Positions 53,401 through 63,322 are shown, numbered from the stretch's first letter. The stretch is DNA of 64,000 nucleotides from Nocardia bhagyanarayanae (GCF_006716565.1 NZ_VFPG01000001.1:558001-622000), one strand, 5' to 3'. Program-made: numbers and translations. Notes: a model not told the origin generated them from the letters alone.

Positions 53401-56400
53401 TGACGATGGCGTACATGCCGACGACCAAGTCGAGCGAACGCCGAACCGCCAGACCGACCAGCGATTCCGCGCCGACGCCCTGGGCGATGAGCAGCCGGGC
53501 CAGGCGATTGACCCGCTCGTCGAATTGCCGGTAGGTGAGCTCGCTGCCCTCGTAGGCCACCGCGATCCGGTCCGGATGGGCCGCGACCGCCCTGCGGTAG
53601 CCGTCCAACAGCAGTTCCGGGACGACCGGATGATCAGTGTCGTTCCACTCCACCAGCATTCGCCGGCGTTCGTAGTCGGCGAGGAGTTCCAGGTCGCCGA
53701 CCGGGCGCTCCGGCGTGGCCGCCACGGCGACGAGCAGATCCCGCAGCCGCCGCGCCAGCAGGGCAACGGTGGATTCGTCGAACAGGTCCACCGCGTAGGT
53801 GATGGACGCCGACATGCCCTCCGGCTTGCCGTCGGTCTCGCGCGGCGCCACGGTGAAGTCCAGGTCGAACTTCGCCAGCGGCACGTCCATGTCCACACCC
53901 GTGACGGTCAGTCCGGGCAGTTCCAGTTCGGTGGGAGTGAGGTTCTGGAAGCTCAGCATCACCTGGAACAGCGGGTGCCGAGCCGCCGAACGGGCGGGCT
54001 CGAGCAGTTCCACCAGTCGCTCGAACGGCACGTTTGCATGCGCGAAGGCGGCGATGTCGGCGCGGCGCACCTCGCGCAGTAGTTCGTCGAAGCCGAGCGC
54101 CGGATCCACCTTGGTGCGCAGCACGAGGGTATTGACGAACATGCCGATGAGGTCGTCCAGTTCGGCTTCGCCGCGACCGGCCACCGGGGTGCCGATGGCG
54201 ATGTCGTCGGTACCCGACAACCGTGCGAGCAGCACCGACAGCGCCGCGTGCACCACCATGAACAGCGTCGTATTGTGCTGCTGCGCCAAGGCGTAGAGCG
54301 CGGCGTGCAGATCGGCGTCGATCTCGAAGTCGAAGGCCGCACCGCGCCCGGACGCCGTCGCGGGCCGCGGGCGGTCCGACGGCAGGTCCAACTGCTCCGG
54401 AACACCGGCCAGCTCATCGCGCCAGTAGGCGATCTGACGGGCAAGCAGTGAGTTCTCGTCGGATTCGGAGCCGAGCGCCTCGCGCTGCCACAGCGCGAAA
54501 TCGGCGTACTGGATTTCGAGCGGATTCCATTGCGGCGCAACGCCATTCGCGCGGGATGCGTACGCGGTCATCAGATCGCGGGTCAGCGGGACCAGCGAAG
54601 CGCCGTCACCGGCGATGTGGTGCACCACGCACACGAGGACGTACTCGGTGTCGTCCAGGCGCAGCACGCGCAGCCGGACGGGCGGCGCGGCCGTGACGTC
54701 GAAGCCAGCCACAACGGCGGCGGCGATCCGGGCCGACAGCTCGCTCTCGGCGCAGTCGATCACCGAAATATCCGGTGCCGCAATGGGATCCGAGGCAGCC
54801 AGGACCTCCTGGAACCCCTCGCCGTCCACCTCGGGATAGCGGGTGCGCAGCACCTCGTGCCGCTCGACGAGATCCGCGGCGGCGGCGCGCAGCGCGGGCA
54901 GGTCGACCGCGCCGGAAAGCCGCACGGCCAGCGGGATGTTGTTGATCGCGCTGGCCGGATCGAAGCGGTTGAGGAACCACATGCGCTGCTGCGCGAACGA
55001 CAGCGGAATGCGCTCGGGGCGCGGCATGGGTCGCAGCGCCGGACCCGCGGCGGCCTCCTGCGCCTCGGCGTAGCGCGCCAGCGCCGCAACGGTGGAGACG
55101 TCGAACAGCACGTGTACCGGCACCTGCACGCCCAGCGCTGTCCCGATCCGCGACACGGCCCTGGTGGCGAGCAGCGAGTTGCCGCCCAGTTCGAAGAAGT
55201 CGTCGTCCGCGCCGACCCGGAGGGGATCGGCGCCGGGCGGGGTGAGCAACGCCGCGAAGATCTCTGCGACGACCGTCTCGGCCGGGGTCGACGGCGCACG
55301 GAACTCACGTGCCGCGAACGCCGGTTCCGGCAAGCGATTCCGGTCCAGCTTGCCCGCCGGGGACAGCGGGATCTCGTCGAGCACCATGATCGATGCCGGA
55401 ACCATGTAGGCGGGCAACGATTCTCCGACGAAGGCGGCCAGCGCCGCCGGATCGACTTCGCCGCCGGAGCGCGGCAGCACGTACGCCACCAGCGCGGCGG
55501 CGCCGGTGGGCAGGGTAACGCCCAGTGTCACGGCGAAATCCACATCCGGATGCGCGGTGAGCGCCGAGTCGATCTCACCCAGTTCGATGCGCAGACCGCG
55601 AATCTTGACCTGGAAGTCGGTGCGGCCCTGATATTCGAAGACACCGTCCTCGGTGCGCCGCACCAGGTCGCCGGTGCGGTACAGCCGCGAGCCCGGCTGC
55701 TCGGTCTCCGCGCCGAAAGGGTTGGCCACGAACCGTTCTGCCGTCAGGTCGGGACGGTTCAGATAGCCGCGTCCCAGCGCCGCACCCGTCAGATACAACT
55801 CGCCGACCACACCCGTCGGCACCGGCCGCAGATGCGAATCCAGCACGAACGCGCCGATTCCCGGCAGCGCGGCGCCGATGTGCGTACCCCCGCCGGGCCG
55901 CAGCGCATCGGTCCCGGTGGCGATGACGGTGACCTCCGAGGGGCCGTACTCGATGTGGAAGGCACGGCCGCCAACGGCCCAGCGGTCCACCAGCGTGGGG
56001 CTGACGCGCTCACCACCACTCATCACGACCCGCAGATCGTCGAGCCCGGTCGGATCGAGTGATTCCAGCGCGGCCGGGGTGATGCACAGGTGCGTGACCC
56101 GCTCCCGCCGCAGCAGCTCGGCCAGCTCGTCGCCGCCGAAGACGGTGGGCGGCACCACGACCAGCGTCGCACCCGCCGAGAAGGTGTACAGCAGCTCCAC
56201 GATGGAGAAGTCGAAGCTCGGCGTGGTCAGGTTCGTCAGCCGCGACTCACCGGTCACCTGACGGCTCTCACGCTGCGCCGCCAGTGCGCCCACACCGGCA
56301 TGGGTGATCGCCACGCCCTTGGGCTTACCGGTGGAGCCCGATGTGTAGATGACATACGCGAGGTGCTGCTCGTGCAGCGGCCGCACCCGGTCGGCGTAGG

Positions 56401-56890
56401 AGATGGGGTGCGCGGGCCGCGCCGCGATGCTCTCCCGTCGCACCGGATCGTCCAGCTCGATCCAGTCGATCGAGGAGCCGAGCGAACCGCGATGCGCCAC
56501 GGTGGTCAGGCCGAGGGTCGCGCCCGAATCGGTGAGGATGTGCTCGATACGGTCGGCCGGATAGTTCGGATCCACCGGCAGGTAGGCCGCGCCGGTCTTG
56601 GCGATGGCCCACACCGAGAGCACGAATTCGACCGAGCGCGCGATTCCCATGGCGACCAGGTCACCCGGGCCGACCCCCTGCTCGATCAGCTCGCGCGCCA
56701 GCTGCGAGGACCGCTCGTCGAGTTCCCGGTAGGTGAGTTGGCGTTGGTCGGCCGGGTCCCCCGTGGGGTTGAACCGGACCGCGATGGAGTCCGCCGCCGA
56801 GTCCACCGCCGCGGTGAGCAATTGCCCGAAAGACAGGGTGCCGGAACGGCGACGCCTGGCTCCACGCGCGGAACGGCGAACAGTACTCAT
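41462..56890 (-). CDS. Non-ribosomal peptide synthetase NRPS2, complete, five modules with thioesterase
   Basis: A 5142-residue single-gene assembly line. Order (residues approximate): A1 40-530, PCP1 567, C 635-1075, A2 1085-1590, PCP2 1630, C 1690-2130, A3 2150-2650, PCP3 2694, C 2760-3203, A4 3215-3715, PCP4 3763, C 3823-4263, A5 4280-4775, PCP5 4830, TE 4884-5140. It has no C before A1 and no E domain. All four C domains keep HHxxxDG (HHIAGDG, HHIVADG, HHIAGDG, HHISADG); all PCPs keep GGNSL; the TE has GWSLGG near 4966 and a C-terminal His (VTHWRM). Deduced A codes: A1 DFVCMGEVIK, A2 DVWDFILVSK, A3 DALFVGGIMK, A4 and A5 both DLWHLILVSK. A pentapeptide released by the TE is expected, probably with identical residues at positions 4 and 5. 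AAGGAG lies nine bases before ATG 56890. No tailoring or MbtH gene is adjacent. Confidence 0.97.
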   Translation of the reverse strand: MSTVRRSARGARRRRSGTLSFGQLLTAAVDSAADSIAVRFNPTGDPADQRQLTYRELDERSSQLARELIEQGVGPGDLVAMGIARSVEFVLSVWAIAKTGAAYLPVDPNYPADRIEHILTDSGATLGLTTVAHRGSLGSSIDWIELDDPVRRESIAARPAHPISYADRVRPLHEQHLAYVIYTSGSTGKPKGVAITHAGVGALAAQRESRQVTGESRLTNLTTPSFDFSIVELLYTFSAGATLVVVPPTVFGGDELAELLRRERVTHLCITPAALESLDPTGLDDLRVVMSGGERVSPTLVDRWAVGGRAFHIEYGPSEVTVIATGTDALRPGGGTHIGAALPGIGAFVLDSHLRPVPTGVVGELYLTGAALGRGYLNRPDLTAERFVANPFGAETEQPGSRLYRTGDLVRRTEDGVFEYQGRTDFQVKIRGLRIELGEIDSALTAHPDVDFAVTLGVTLPTGAAALVAYVLPRSGGEVDPAALAAFVGESLPAYMVPASIMVLDEIPLSPAGKLDRNRLPEPAFAAREFRAPSTPAETVVAEIFAALLTPPGADPLRVGADDDFFELGGNSLLATRAVSRIGTALGVQVPVHVLFDVSTVAALARYAEAQEAAAGPALRPMPRPERIPLSFAQQRMWFLNRFDPASAINNIPLAVRLSGAVDLPALRAAAADLVERHEVLRTRYPEVDGEGFQEVLAASDPIAAPDISVIDCAESELSARIAAAVVAGFDVTAAPPVRLRVLRLDDTEYVLVCVVHHIAGDGASLVPLTRDLMTAYASRANGVAPQWNPLEIQYADFALWQREALGSESDENSLLARQIAYWRDELAGVPEQLDLPSDRPRPATASGRGAAFDFEIDADLHAALYALAQQHNTTLFMVVHAALSVLLARLSGTDDIAIGTPVAGRGEAELDDLIGMFVNTLVLRTKVDPALGFDELLREVRRADIAAFAHANVPFERLVELLEPARSAARHPLFQVMLSFQNLTPTELELPGLTVTGVDMDVPLAKFDLDFTVAPRETDGKPEGMSASITYAVDLFDESTVALLARRLRDLLVAVAATPERPVGDLELLADYERRRMLVEWNDTDHPVVPELLLDGYRRAVAAHPDRIAVAYEGSELTYRQFDERVNRLARLLIAQGVGAESLVGLAVRRSLDLVVGMYAIVTAGGAYVPLDPDHPAERIAHILDTARPACVLTTTADAVAMPGETPVFYLDTLDTAVVDAAPVRAEELLRPVRPENPAYVIFTSGSTGRPKGVAVSHAAIHNQTEWMLAQYPLGPSDVYFQKTATTFDVSLWGYFMPLRAGAKLVVATHDGHRDPAYIAETIAAHGVTVTDFVPSMLTVFAAHVPAGSVPTLRDIFVIGEALPPETVAAVHAMSQARVHNLYGPTEAAVSITYWLADGRDTRTVPIGLPQWNSRVYVLDSRLRPVPAGVPGELYLAGDQLARGYVRRPDLTSDRFVADPFGVGTRMYRTGDLVVWRAPSGELPPRLEYIGRTDFQVKFRGQRIELGEIETALLAQPSVSQAAALVVATPLGEQLVAYAVPTPGQAIDQAELTARIATVLPAYMVPAAIVALAAFPLNASGKLDRKALPAPTFAARAFRAPATPVEEAVAAVFAELLGVEQVGADDDFFALGGNSLLATRVVARIGEALGARIAVRELFEASTVTALAARIVPGAGDEARPPLVAAPRPDRLPLSLAQQRMWVINRIDPESPAYNLPFAIRLTGALDAAAMRAAVADVLERHEALRTRFPADESGSPHQEILSAADALPGGLPVHDGAANVMEAVAAMMASGFDVTTAPPLRLALFTDPAVGEHLLVLVVHHIVADGSSLAPLARDLVTAYIARTAATAPAWQPLSVQYADFALWQHAVLGSYDDETSVAAQQLAYWREQLSGIPELLPLPQDRPRPAVASMRGAAVEFTVPAPVHAGLADIAREHNSTLFMVVHAALAVLLARLSATSDITIGTPIAGRGERALDELVGMFVNTLALRAEVDRGAAFDTLVERVRDIDLNAFANADVPFEKVVEAVAPDRAGAQAALLQVMLAFQNTEQASLELPGLTVAALDTGEVAAKFDLQVNVEPRLGADGAPGELAVVFAYATDLFDESTVGAFARRFERILTAVVADPRIAVGDIDILDAEERRPALAAVAPSAPVASAPVRLLPDLLDAAVEENPDGVAVIFADATETLAEIDYVELDEQSTRLARLLIDRGVGPETMVAVGIPRSIESVLAVWAVAKAGAAFVPVDPNYPADRVAHMVTDSGAVLGLTVSTVRADLPEGIDWIDIAAADTDGYPATPVTDADRVRPLRAAHPAYVIYTSGSTGKPKGVVVTHAGLSSFCAEQRERYRVTTGSRTLHFASPSFDASVLELLLAVGGAATMVVVAPTVYGGADLAALLRRERVTHAFITPAALASVDPDGLDRLRVVVAGGEACPPELVRRWAIPAGRRIREFFNGYGPTETTIMTNISAPLTPGDPVTIGAPIRAVTEYVLDDRLHPVPDRIAGELYISGAQLARGYHERPGLTAARFVADPFGPPGSRLYRTGDLVRRLVTGEIDYLGRNDFQVKIRGFRIELGEIDAVLAGHDSVDFAVTVGHALDTGATILVSYVHAAPGARADADELTEHAARRLPAHMVPTVVTVLDEIPLTPVGKLDRAALPAPVLRAKEFRAPSGRMEERVAAVFAEALGRTEPLGADDDFFELGGNSLIATQVMARLGAELDARVPVRLLFEAATVAELAARLGELAGAGDRKALVAGPRPERIPLSLAQQRMWFLSQFDTDTSAAYNVPVAVRLTGALDIGALRGALADLVARHEILRTVYPQTEDGPVQVILPVGEVTVELPLRAVAAAELESAVLELFSTTFDVTAEVPLRVAIFRIEDAADEYVLAMVIHHIAGDGSSSGPMTRDLMVAYSARAAGREPAWEPLPVQYADYSIWQRELLGDESDPESLSAKQIGYWKQALAGLPDQLELPTDRPRPAAQSFHGGSVAVRISAETHAALAGLAREQNATMFMVVHAALSVLLARLSGTDDIAVGTPIAGRGEREIDDLIGMFVNTVVFRTQVDAGASFTDLLTRVREQDLEAFANADVPFERLVEVLNPVRSTARHPLFQVGLSFQNLAESSLELPELAVSGLDIFPEISQFDLHWVVSDGYDESGAPRGIGGAVTYASALFDRETVQGFVDRFARLLEAIVAAPDAPVGELELLAPDERVRILDRWNDTAHAVDTSATLASLLAASTAATPHAVALAADTPEGSLALSYGELQKRVNRLARYLISVGVGPETRVALALRRSVDLVVAMYAVSVAGGAYVPVDPDQPAERTGYTLETAAPVCVVTDTASGFATDLAPVVRLDELSLEPFAAEAVTDFDRVAPLRPSNTAYVIFTSGSTGRPKGVAVPHSAIVNQLLWKTAEFGLGSDDAVLLKTAATFDLSVWEFWSAAVSGGRLVIASVDGHRDPGYLNELMARERVTTLHVVPSMLDALLVESGGVLADSLRRVLAIGEALPSSVAQRFRAANLDAQLFNLYGPTEAAVSITSHLVSDADQGSVSIGAPEWNSRVYVLDARLRPVPVGVSGELYLAGAQLARGYFARPDLSADRFVANPFAGDGSRMYRTGDLVAWTGDGELEYRGRTDFQVKIRGFRIELGEIEAALLALPEIAQAAVVAKSDQRTGDRLVAYLVPAVADVDVAQVKSVLSAVLPSYMVPSAFVVLEALPLNVNGKLDRKALPEPEFESTAFRAPSTPVEEIVARVFADVLGGDRVGADDDFFSLGGNSLLATQVAARIGAALDTRVPVRALFEASTVAGLAALVGKLAGAGGHRALTSVTRPEIVPLSPAQQRMWFLNRLDGHSAAYNVPVAVRLTGALDVDALRAAVADLIARHEILRTVYPQTDRGPVQSILAPGHSVPELTVRVVPADRIERAVRELGATVFDVTAEVPLRVELFQIDGAVDEYVLAMVVHHISADGSSVAPLTRDLMIAYAARSAGAQPGWAPLPVQYADYSVWHRELLGDESDPESLSAKQIGYWKQALAGLPDQLDLPSDRPRPAVQSFAGERVEVRVDAETHAALAELARGHNATIFMVVHAALSVLLARLSGTGDIAVGTPIAGRGERELDDLIGMFANTLVLRTQVDAAESFVDLVARVREGDLQAFTHADVSFERLVEVLNPARSMARHPLFQVGLSFQNLVRSSLELPGLTVSGVDALADVSQFDLHWIVADHYDESGAPCGIDGSVTYATALFERETVQGFVDRFVRLLGEIVAAPTAPVGDIELLAAAERIELLTARNATAHRTDAGATLASMLAATVAAEPNAMALVGPYGPSLTYDELGRRVNRLARYLISLGVGPETRVALALRRSVDLVVAMYAVSVAGGAYVPVDPDQPAERTGYILETAGPVCVLTNAAAGFATEAAPLISLDELDLAGVYGGAVTDFERVARLRPSNTAYVIFTSGSTGQPKGVAVPHSAIVNQLAWKTAEFDLGVNDAVLLKTAATFDLSVWEFWSAAVSGGRLVIASAEGHRDPGYLNELMARERVTTLHVVPSMLDALLTESGGVLADSLRRVLAIGEALPSSVAQRFRAANPDAQLFNLYGPTEAAVSITSHLVTDADSGSVSIGAPEWNSRVYVLDGRLRPVPDGVSGELYLAGAQLARGYFGRAELTADRFVADPFAVGERMYRTGDLVGWRGDGELEYRGRTDFQVKIRGFRIELGEVEAALLALPEIAQAAVVAKSDQRTGDRLVAYLVPAVADVDVAQVKSVLSAVLPSYMVPSAFVVLEALPLNVNGKLDRKALPEPEFAAREYRAPNTPVEHAVVAAFAEVLGVSEGLGLDDNFFESGGNSLSATTLVARLRADLDRPVTVMDIFLAPTPGALADRLRVAGGVDTSTAFDMLLPLRVGGTREPLFCIHPVGGISWSFAGLAAHIHPDRPIFGLQSPALADEDMPESVDEWARLYVKEMRSVQPEGPYHLLGWSLGGVLAHAIAVQLRDEGESVALLVMLDSHLHSVTEAEAVGGTEATVAELLGGLLGEHAADFDFDANLDAAGLGERLAELGEPFASFGAERLERVVDAAVRSLELAAAYRPRSYRGEVLYFNAAQDDPTATRGPASWRDAVDGPVRVEQVPVTHWRMTAPEALAVIGPRLAELLD

Positions 56891-57393
56891 CAGGTGTCAC
56901 TCCTTGATTTCCCCATCCCCCGCCAATGGCGCAAAGCCACGGGGTACCCATAAATCCTATCCAGGACACTTGACGAGGCATCCAGCGCATCCGGGCTGTG
57001 CCGGTGAGGTCGCATACGCTGGGAAAACGCGGCGGTTATGAGATGAATCACAGCCACCGCGCGGATCGTATGCACACCCCGGCTGGAACCTCCTACCAGC
57101 AGAGCGACTTTCGAGCAACTTCGCGAGGCAGCGTACCACCGCGCGGCTCGACAGCCCGGACCGGCTGGCGACAGGTGCCGCCGGCCACACTCGGTTCCGC
57201 GGGCCGGATTCCGAATCGGCCGAACCGACGAGTATGCGCCCACAGATACAGGTTTGGCGACAGTGTGCGCGAGAATACTTGCGTAGCAATACTTTTCGCA
57301 GCGCGGTCGCGCGAACCACAGTGCCACCCGCGCAGTGAGGTGCAGTGGGGTCACGACCGGCGCTACCGCGTCGGGCGGTGGCGCGGTCCAGGG
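56891..57393. other. Upstream region of NRPS2
   Basis: These 503 bp between the NRPS2 start and the second tRNA-Arg hold no gene I can support. They contain the NRPS2 ribosome site (56900-56905) and presumably its promoter. Short ORFs on both strands show no family features. Composition is slightly less GC-rich than in the NRPS genes. Confidence 0.6.
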
Positions 57394-57466
57394 TGCCCTC
57401 GGCAGGATTCGAACCTGCGACACCCGCTTTAGGAGAGCGGTGCTCTATCCCCTGAGCTACGAAGGC
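57394..57466 (-). tRNA. tRNA-Arg (anticodon CCT), second copy
   Basis: A 73-nt cloverleaf on the minus strand with anticodon loop CTCCTAA. It is identical to the copy at 41210-41282 except for two acceptor-stem positions (GCCTTCG/CGAGGGC here), which keep pairing. The discriminator is A and CCA is not encoded. The pair of tRNAs brackets the NRPS2 gene with a spacing of 16184 bp. Confidence 0.96.
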
Positions 57467-57534
57467 CGATTAGGCGGGACGGTCGCAGTCTACCGGGTCG
57501 GGCGCTCGGTCACAGCATCGCGCCGATCGCTCCC

Positions 57535-58356
57535 TCAGAATCCGCCGTCGAAGCCACCACCGTCGAAACCGCCACCTCCGTCATAGCCCCCGCCGTCATA
57601 GCCGCCGCCGTCATAGCCGCCACCCTCGTACCCGGCGTCGTATCCGCCCCCGTCGTACGGCGCGGTATCCGATCCCCATTCGTCACCCGCCGCGACGCCA
57701 TCCTGATAACCCTCCCCGTAACCGCTCTCGAACCCCTGCGCGCCGTACCCCACGCCCGACATTCCCGCGAACAGCGAGGTGAACAAGAGCGCGGAGCCGA
57801 TTCCCCACGCGCCGCCGATGAGTGCGGGCTTCCACCAGGGTTCGGAGTACCAGCCCGCGGGCACCGGCCGTCCGGCGACGCGGCCGCCGGGATAGTAGTT
57901 CGGCGTGGCCGAGGACGGATTGGGCGATGCGGCGATCTCTCTGCCCTCGTAGGCGATGACCCGATCCTCGCTCACCCGCCCGGCCACGGCCTGGCCGTCG
58001 AGCTCGGGAATCGACGGGCCCGGGTCCATTCCCATCGCGGAGCGGGCGGCCCTGATGTAGTAGAGGCCTTCGAGCGCAGTCTGTTTCGCGAGCCTGGCCT
58101 GGGCGGGAGTTGCGGCCTGGTCGAGCTGCGAACCCGCGGCGGCGTGTCGCTCCGAGGCGTCCACGAGAGCTTGCTTCGCCGCATCGTTGCTGCCGCTCAG
58201 GTTGTAGATCTGACCCGCGAGCCGCTCGTTCACCTGCCTGGCGTCGGCGAGCGCGTCGGCCAGCTGTGTCGCCGTCCGTTGCTTCCCCTCGCGCCCACGC
58301 ATGAGCAGCAAGATCGCTACGGCCACGACCACTATCAAAACCAGCAGCCACTCCAT
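57535..58356 (-). CDS. Membrane-anchored protein with Gly/Tyr/Asp-rich C-terminal repeats
   Basis: A 273-residue protein of unknown function. It has an N-terminal membrane helix (MEWLLVLIVVVAVAILLLM), a helical, Gln/Ala-rich middle (about 28-110), a second hydrophobic segment (about 180-205, GGAWGIGSALLFTSLFAGMS), and a C-terminal tail from about 235 of GGGYDGGGYD and GGGFD repeats, which end the protein. The tail is probably disordered and could interact with cell-wall material or self-associate. The next gene on the same strand is a secreted NlpC/P60 hydrolase, consistent with an envelope role. Confidence 0.75.
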   Translation of the reverse strand: MEWLLVLIVVVAVAILLLMRGREGKQRTATQLADALADARQVNERLAGQIYNLSGSNDAAKQALVDASERHAAAGSQLDQAATPAQARLAKQTALEGLYYIRAARSAMGMDPGPSIPELDGQAVAGRVSEDRVIAYEGREIAASPNPSSATPNYYPGGRVAGRPVPAGWYSEPWWKPALIGGAWGIGSALLFTSLFAGMSGVGYGAQGFESGYGEGYQDGVAAGDEWGSDTAPYDGGGYDAGYEGGGYDGGGYDGGGYDGGGGFDGGGFDGGF

Positions 58357-58473
58357 TGTTCGCCCGCCTTCCGTACACGGATGGCCCCGAAACCGAGTTT
58401 ACTGACGGCTTGCTGATTGGGGGATGGGCGTCCACGCCCCGCACTGCCCACAAGCCGAGCCACCAGGCGACCA

Positions 58474-59403
58474 TCAGTATCGGCGGGCGCCCGCGTAGGG
58501 CATCGAGGAGATCGGCGACATCACGACACCCGTGCCGTACGTCGACGCGTGGATCACTTGGCCGTCCCCGGCGTACAGGCCCGAGTGGCCGCCGCCGTAG
58601 AAGGACACCATGTCACCCGGTTCGAGTTCGTCCCGCGACACCGGCGTGCCCGCGGACAACTGTTGGTAACTGGTGCGCGGCACGTCCACGCCTGCCTGCT
58701 CGTAAGACCATTGCACCAGCCCGGAGCAGTCGAAGGAGTCGGGGCCCGTGGCGCCCATGCTGTAGTTCGAGCCGATCTTGCTGCGCGCGGCCTCGACGGC
58801 GACCTCGCCGGGCGACGGTTCCTCGACGACCTGCGGCGCGAATGGCGCGAACGGCGCGGGCAGCACCGGTCCGAGCAGTTCGGCGAGGTACGGCAGATGG
58901 GTGCGCAACAGATCGACGGGCGTCGTCGGCACGGTCTCCGGTTTCACCGGTGTCGCCGGGGCTCCCGGGGTTGCCGCGAATTCGATCACCGCGATCGGCG
59001 TGGTGTAGACGACCTCGCCGGGTTCGGCGAGCGCGGGCGCCGGTGTCACCGGGAGGGCGGGCGGTTCCGCCACGTAGATGATGTCCGACATGACCACCGC
59101 CGGCATATCGGCGGCCGGGATTTCGATCAGCGTGGGAATGTCGGTGGAGCGATCCACGACGGCCGGAACAACGTCGGCCGGGTCCACCTGAATATCTGGA
59201 TAATCGATTTGGGAGAAATTGGGCGGTACTGGGATGACATCCGGAACTTCGAAAGCGCCGATGCCGGGAATTTCGATCGGTTTGGCCGATGCCTGTCCGG
59301 CGCCCAGGAACAGGGCGCCGATCGCCGCCGCGGCGGCGGCCAGGCTCCAGAAAATCGCGCGTCGCAGAAAGCGCGAATATCGACCCTCAGCGGTTGATGC
59401 CAT
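58474..59403 (-). CDS. Secreted NlpC/P60 family peptidoglycan hydrolase
   Basis: A 309-residue protein with a signal peptide (about 1-40, ending GAGQASA), a long Pro/Val/Ala-rich linker (41-195) and a C-terminal NlpC/P60 domain. The catalytic residues are seen: Cys226 (FDCSGLVQW), His273 (GGGHSGLYAG) and His285 (VIHAS). Such enzymes cleave D-iGlu-mDAP bonds in septal or lateral peptidoglycan, like RipA/RipB of mycobacteria. It stands 117 bp upstream of the Gly-repeat protein on the same strand. Confidence 0.92.
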   Translation of the reverse strand: MASTAEGRYSRFLRRAIFWSLAAAAAAIGALFLGAGQASAKPIEIPGIGAFEVPDVIPVPPNFSQIDYPDIQVDPADVVPAVVDRSTDIPTLIEIPAADMPAVVMSDIIYVAEPPALPVTPAPALAEPGEVVYTTPIAVIEFAATPGAPATPVKPETVPTTPVDLLRTHLPYLAELLGPVLPAPFAPFAPQVVEEPSPGEVAVEAARSKIGSNYSMGATGPDSFDCSGLVQWSYEQAGVDVPRTSYQQLSAGTPVSRDELEPGDMVSFYGGGHSGLYAGDGQVIHASTYGTGVVMSPISSMPYAGARRY

Positions 59404-59698
59404 GATGCGGTCCTCCGATGCTCATATCGAAGACCTTCGGCTCATATCGTGCGGCGCCGGCGCTCCGGCGGGGCAGGACATCACCTAGACCTTCGAATTC
59501 GATTCGAAAACCATCACGGTGTTCAGTCCAGCGGATTCGAGCGTCCATCTTGCACAGATAAATGGTGTTCGTAAACCCCAACACGCAAATTGATGATAAC
59601 AAAACAATAACCAAAGGAAACAATTTTTCTGCCACCGAAATACGACGGCGCCCCGCACGGAATCGATTTCCCGTAGCGGGGCGCCGTTTCGCGAGGAA
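59404..59698. promoter_or_regulatory. AT-rich intergenic region upstream of the NlpC/P60 gene
   Basis: This 295-bp gap contains a strikingly AT-rich block (about 59555-59640, with AACAAAACAATAACCAAAGG) in an otherwise very GC-rich window. It probably holds the NlpC/P60 promoter and may bind nucleoid proteins of the Lsr2/H-NS-like type. An 82-codon ORF with a hydrophobic start crosses it on the minus strand, but it overlaps the NlpC/P60 start and is not called. Confidence 0.4.
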
Positions 59699-60718
59699 TC
59701 AGGCGGTGATCTGCTCCTCGATTTGTTCGGCGAGCGTGCGCAATCGGGCCGCGAATTCGCGGGCCGCGGCCGGATCACCACTGGAACCCTTCACTACTCG
59801 CCTGGTCAGCGCGACCAGCCGGGATTCCATCGTGGAGAACAGATCGACCGACCGATCGCCGCCCGTTTCGGTCACTTCACCGCGCAGCCACGCCTGCAAT
59901 CGCTCGACCACCTCGGCCTCGTCGAAACGCTCCGGCAGCAACGCGATCGCCTCGCGCAGCTTGCCGGCCGTGACCTTCCCGCCGGGGGCGCCCGCGATCG
60001 TCGTGTACACGGTGACCGCCGCGTCCTCGCCGTGCTCCGCGGCCACCGGGAGCAGCTCGCGAACCTGCCCCTCGTTGATCGTCGGCGCGACCGGGTGCAG
60101 CCGGGCGGCCAGCGGCCACGCGCGAATCAGCTTGTGCGCGTAGGACCGTTGCATATCCCAGCGCTGCTCGACGTAATCGTCGAAAGTGGAGTACCGAGCG
60201 CGGTAGAGGCGCCCGTCCCGCACGATCTGCAGCGCGCGGCCCGCCGCCCAGAACGCGATGCGCAGCGAGTCGATCGAGGACTCGCACGCGCTGAGCTGTT
60301 CCTGTTCGCGCCGGTTCAGCGGACCGTCGCCCGCCGCGGGCAGCGGCATGGTGAGCACGTCGGCCAGCTTCTCCGTCGCCGTCGACGTCGGATTCGCGAT
60401 CACCGGCTGCACCGGCGGCGAATCCACGGTGACGCCCACGTTCGGTGCGGGACTATTGGGCACGGGCGCGGCTTCGCGGAGCGATTGCGCCCCGCCTGGC
60501 CGCTCCGCCACCGGCTCCGACCCGCGCGAAGGCGCATTCGCGGTAACCGGCGGAGCTTCCGTGCCGCGCGATTCCGCGAGCACCTCCGCCACCGGCCGGA
60601 GGCGCTCGGATCGCCATTCGGCGTCGCGCAGCGGCGAGACGGGCGGTGTGTGTTCGGCGTTGTCGGACAGTGGATTCGCGGACCCGCCGATGGAACCCTT
60701 CCTACGTTGCGGAGGCAT
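59699..60718 (-). CDS. ParB-like partner of the downstream-of-ParA operon
   Basis: A 339-residue protein. The first about 130 residues are Pro/Ser-rich and probably disordered. The middle (about 140-300) is helical, with an HTH-like stretch (FDDYVEQRWDMQRSYAHKLI, TINEGQVRELLPVAAEHG, then KVTAGKLREAI). The C-terminus is a helical, likely dimerising segment. It lacks a ParB CTPase motif (GERR), so it is not a canonical ParB; I call it ParB-like from its HTH and coupling to ParA. Its ATG overlaps the ParA stop (TGATG). Confidence 0.65.
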   Translation of the reverse strand: MPPQRRKGSIGGSANPLSDNAEHTPPVSPLRDAEWRSERLRPVAEVLAESRGTEAPPVTANAPSRGSEPVAERPGGAQSLREAAPVPNSPAPNVGVTVDSPPVQPVIANPTSTATEKLADVLTMPLPAAGDGPLNRREQEQLSACESSIDSLRIAFWAAGRALQIVRDGRLYRARYSTFDDYVEQRWDMQRSYAHKLIRAWPLAARLHPVAPTINEGQVRELLPVAAEHGEDAAVTVYTTIAGAPGGKVTAGKLREAIALLPERFDEAEVVERLQAWLRGEVTETGGDRSVDLFSTMESRLVALTRRVVKGSSGDPAAAREFAARLRTLAEQIEEQITA

Positions 60719-61443
60719 CAGGCCGACACCTCCACCGCGACCCGGTACGGAGCGACCAGTTCGTCGCCCACCTGCTGATACTCGCCGAGATCCGCGATCG
60801 GGTTCTCGGCGCCGTCGCCGACCTCACCGTCGGCGGCCTCGCGATACCACTTCCACGCGCTCAGATAGGACGCGAACACGTCGTATCCGGCGTCTTCCAA
60901 ATTGCCGCGCTGCGTTCGGTATTCGGTGGAGACGTTGACGCCGTTCTTCATGGTGACCGGCACCTTCGTCATCAGCACTCGCACCCGGATTTCCCGGTCG
61001 GTTCCGGCGGCGGCCTCCGCGGCGGCCCGATAGGTGCTGGGCACGCGCTTCACCTCCGACGGACTCACACTGGTCAGCAATACCAATTCGTCGCTTGCCG
61101 GAATGGCCGCCTTGAATATCTCGGCTGATTCACCGCCCGCGTCGACGATGACGACGTCGTATTTGTTCGCGTTGTCGTGGATGCAGTCGTCGACGTGCCG
61201 GGACGGAAAGGCGATCAATTCGAACGGCACTTCGACCCGCCCCTTGAGCAGCCTGCGATACCAGGAATATCCGGTCTGGCTGAGCGGGTCCGCGTCGATG
61301 ACCAGTACCCGCAGCTCGTGCACCCTGGCGAAATAGCAGGCCAAGAAGAAGGCAGAGGTTGTTTTTCCGACACCGCCCTTGAGATTCCCCAATGTGATCA
61401 CGAGGGGTTTGGGCAGTTCCAACGGCGCAACAGAATTCGTCAT
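60718..61443 (-). CDS. ParA family ATPase
   Basis: A 241-residue deviant Walker ATPase. KGGVGKTT is at 22-29, the Walker A' loop is VLVIDADPLSQTG, and Walker B is VVIVDAGGE. ATG 61443 is chosen for GGAGGAC just upstream; a longer frame to 61656 adds residues with no family match. Such proteins form nucleoid-bound gradients that move DNA or protein cargoes. Its partner gene follows with one base of overlap. No chromosomal origin genes are near, so this is a plasmid-type or orphan cargo-positioning pair. Confidence 0.9.
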   Translation of the reverse strand: MTNSVAPLELPKPLVITLGNLKGGVGKTTSAFFLACYFARVHELRVLVIDADPLSQTGYSWYRRLLKGRVEVPFELIAFPSRHVDDCIHDNANKYDVVIVDAGGESAEIFKAAIPASDELVLLTSVSPSEVKRVPSTYRAAAEAAAGTDREIRVRVLMTKVPVTMKNGVNVSTEYRTQRGNLEDAGYDVFASYLSAWKWYREAADGEVGDGAENPIADLGEYQQVGDELVAPYRVAVEVSA

Positions 61444-61547
61444 GGACAGTCCTCCGAGTGTGAGGAGTGCAAGAAACTCTGGCGGAACGAGTCTTACACA
61501 GCTCGAGTGAACTACCGTTGATTGAGACACGTCTTTTTTCGACGACC

Positions 61548-61563
61548 GTGTCCAATTGGACAC
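61548..61563. promoter_or_regulatory. 16-bp perfect palindrome upstream of parA-like gene
   Basis: GTGTCCAATTGGACAC is a perfect 16-bp palindrome, 105 bases before the ParA-like start. It could be an operator for autorepression or a single centromere-like site. It does not match the actinobacterial parS sequence TGTTTCACGTGAAACA. Confidence 0.5.
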
Positions 61564-61640
61564 AGCGGCCCGACGGCCGGTCAACGATCGAAGTGGCCGA
61601 AAACCGTCCGGCAGAGATCGAATGCTCTTGGCCGATTTAA

Positions 61641-61653
61641 TTAGCAAAGCTAA
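61641..61653. promoter_or_regulatory. Short inverted repeat upstream of the decarboxylase
   Basis: TTAGCAAAGCTAA is an inverted repeat with a 3-base centre; AATTAGC recurs to the right at 61655 and a further TTAGC at 61686. The site is 65 bases before the decarboxylase start in an AT-richer patch and may bind a regulator of it. Confidence 0.35.
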
Positions 61654-61717
61654 CAATTAGCCCTCGGCCCCCGGTCAGCCAGCGATTAGCCCGCAACACA
61701 GCGGGTAGCTCCCGACC

Positions 61718-63178
61718 ATGGACCACTCACAAGCTCCCCTGGTGGACGCACTCGCCGCGTATCACCGCGCGGGCCGGTACGGGTTCACCCCGCCGGCTCA
61801 CCGGCAGGGACGCGGTGTCGACGAGCGCGTGCTCGACACGATCGGGCGGGACGCTTTCCGCTCCGATGTACTGGTCGGCCCCGGTCTGGACGACCGCCTG
61901 GCCCGCGGTGGCTACCTGAGCGAGGCCGAGGCGCTGATGGCCGACGCGGTCGGCGCCGACACCGCCTTCTTCTCCACGTGCGGCAGCTCGCTGTCCGTGA
62001 AGGCCGCGATGATGGCCGTGGCGGGCGGCCAGGGCGGCGGTCTGCTGGTGGCCCGCGACAGTCACAAGTCCATCGTCGCCGGCCTGATCTTCGCGGGCGT
62101 GCGGCCGCACTGGATCACCCCGCGCTGGGACGCCGAGCGGCACTTCTCGCATCCGCCCTCGCCCCAGCAGGTGCGCGAGGCATGGGAGCGCAATCCCGAC
62201 GCGGCCGGCGCGCTGATCGTCAGCCCGAGCCCGTACGGCACCTGCGCCGATATCGCGGGCATCGCCGCGGTCTGCCACGAGCGCGGCAAGCCGCTGATCG
62301 TCGACGAGGCGTGGGGCGCCCACCTGCCGTTCCATCCCGAGCTGCCCACCTGGGCGATGGATGTCGGCGCGGATCTGTGCGTGGTGAGCGTGCACAAGAT
62401 GGGCGCCGGCTTCGAGCAGGGCTCGGTGTTCCACCTGCAAGGCGACCTGGTCGACTCGGCGCGGCTCAGTGCCTGCGCCGACCTGCTGATGACCACCAGC
62501 CCTAGCGTGCTCGTCTACACCGCGCTGGACGGCTGGCGCAGGCAGATGATGCAGCACGGGCGCGAATTGCTCGACGCCGCGTTGTGCGTCGCCGACCAGG
62601 CCCGCAGCGAGCTCGACCGGATACCGGGCATCGAGGTGATGGACGACGAACTGCTCGGCGTGGAGGCCTCGCACGATCTGGATCGGCTCCAGGTGCTGAT
62701 GGACGTATCCGCCACGGGCGCAATGGGTTACGACGCCGCCGACTGGCTGCGCGAACACCGCAACATCGATATGGGGCTGGCCGATCACCGCCGGGTCCTC
62801 GCGACGCTGTCGATGGCCGACGACAAGGACACCATCACCGCGCTGGTCGAGGGCATGACCGCGTGGCGCGATCAGTTGGAAGACCCGCGGCCGCCGCACA
62901 TCCGGCTGCCCTCGCCCGAAGAGTTGCAGCTCGAAACCGTCGAACTGCCGCGCGACGCGTTCTTCGGCGAGGTCGAGGTCGTCCCGATCGAGAAGGCGCC
63001 GGGGCGGATCGCGGCCGAGCAGCTCACGCCGTATCCGCCGGGTATTCCGGCGGTGGTGCCCGGCGAGCGGATCAACGAGGCGGTCGTGGACTATCTGAAG
63101 TCCGGTCACGAAGCGGGCATGAACGTGCCGGACGCGGCCGATTCCAACCTCGACACGGTGCGCGTCGTTCGCGAGTGA
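61718..63178 (+). CDS. PLP-dependent Orn/Lys/Arg-type decarboxylase (fold type I)
   Basis: A 486-residue enzyme. The N-terminal TPPAHRQGRGVD and FFSTCGSSLSVKAAMM (phosphate-binding) fit the family; Asp196 in LIVDEAWGAH contacts the pyridine nitrogen, and the PLP lysine is Lys227 in SVHKMGAGFEQGS. The C-terminal domain (AEQLTPYPPGIPAVVPGERI) is typical. It decarboxylates a basic amino acid to a polyamine precursor (cadaverine, putrescine or agmatine); which one is not readable. The length fits the small actinobacterial form without the wing domain. It is divergent from the ParA-like gene. Confidence 0.92.
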   Translation: MDHSQAPLVDALAAYHRAGRYGFTPPAHRQGRGVDERVLDTIGRDAFRSDVLVGPGLDDRLARGGYLSEAEALMADAVGADTAFFSTCGSSLSVKAAMMAVAGGQGGGLLVARDSHKSIVAGLIFAGVRPHWITPRWDAERHFSHPPSPQQVREAWERNPDAAGALIVSPSPYGTCADIAGIAAVCHERGKPLIVDEAWGAHLPFHPELPTWAMDVGADLCVVSVHKMGAGFEQGSVFHLQGDLVDSARLSACADLLMTTSPSVLVYTALDGWRRQMMQHGRELLDAALCVADQARSELDRIPGIEVMDDELLGVEASHDLDRLQVLMDVSATGAMGYDAADWLREHRNIDMGLADHRRVLATLSMADDKDTITALVEGMTAWRDQLEDPRPPHIRLPSPEELQLETVELPRDAFFGEVEVVPIEKAPGRIAAEQLTPYPPGIPAVVPGERINEAVVDYLKSGHEAGMNVPDAADSNLDTVRVVRE

Positions 63179-63322
63179 GGCGCCGCGGCTCCGCCGGGCG
63201 AACCGCCGAATCGGCATGGTGACGCAGGGCCGGCACGACGCCGCCCGCGTGCTCCTGTGACGTCCCCCAATGCTCCGACTACGGACTCCACCCGCGCGCG
63301 GCGTGGCCGTAAGGTGGCGATC

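Noticed and set aside
59387..59635. An 82-codon minus-strand ORF starting MAEKLFPLVIVLLSSICVLG upstream of the NlpC/P60 gene.
   Set aside because: It overlaps the NlpC/P60 start in another frame, has no clear ribosome site and its second half has no protein-like pattern.
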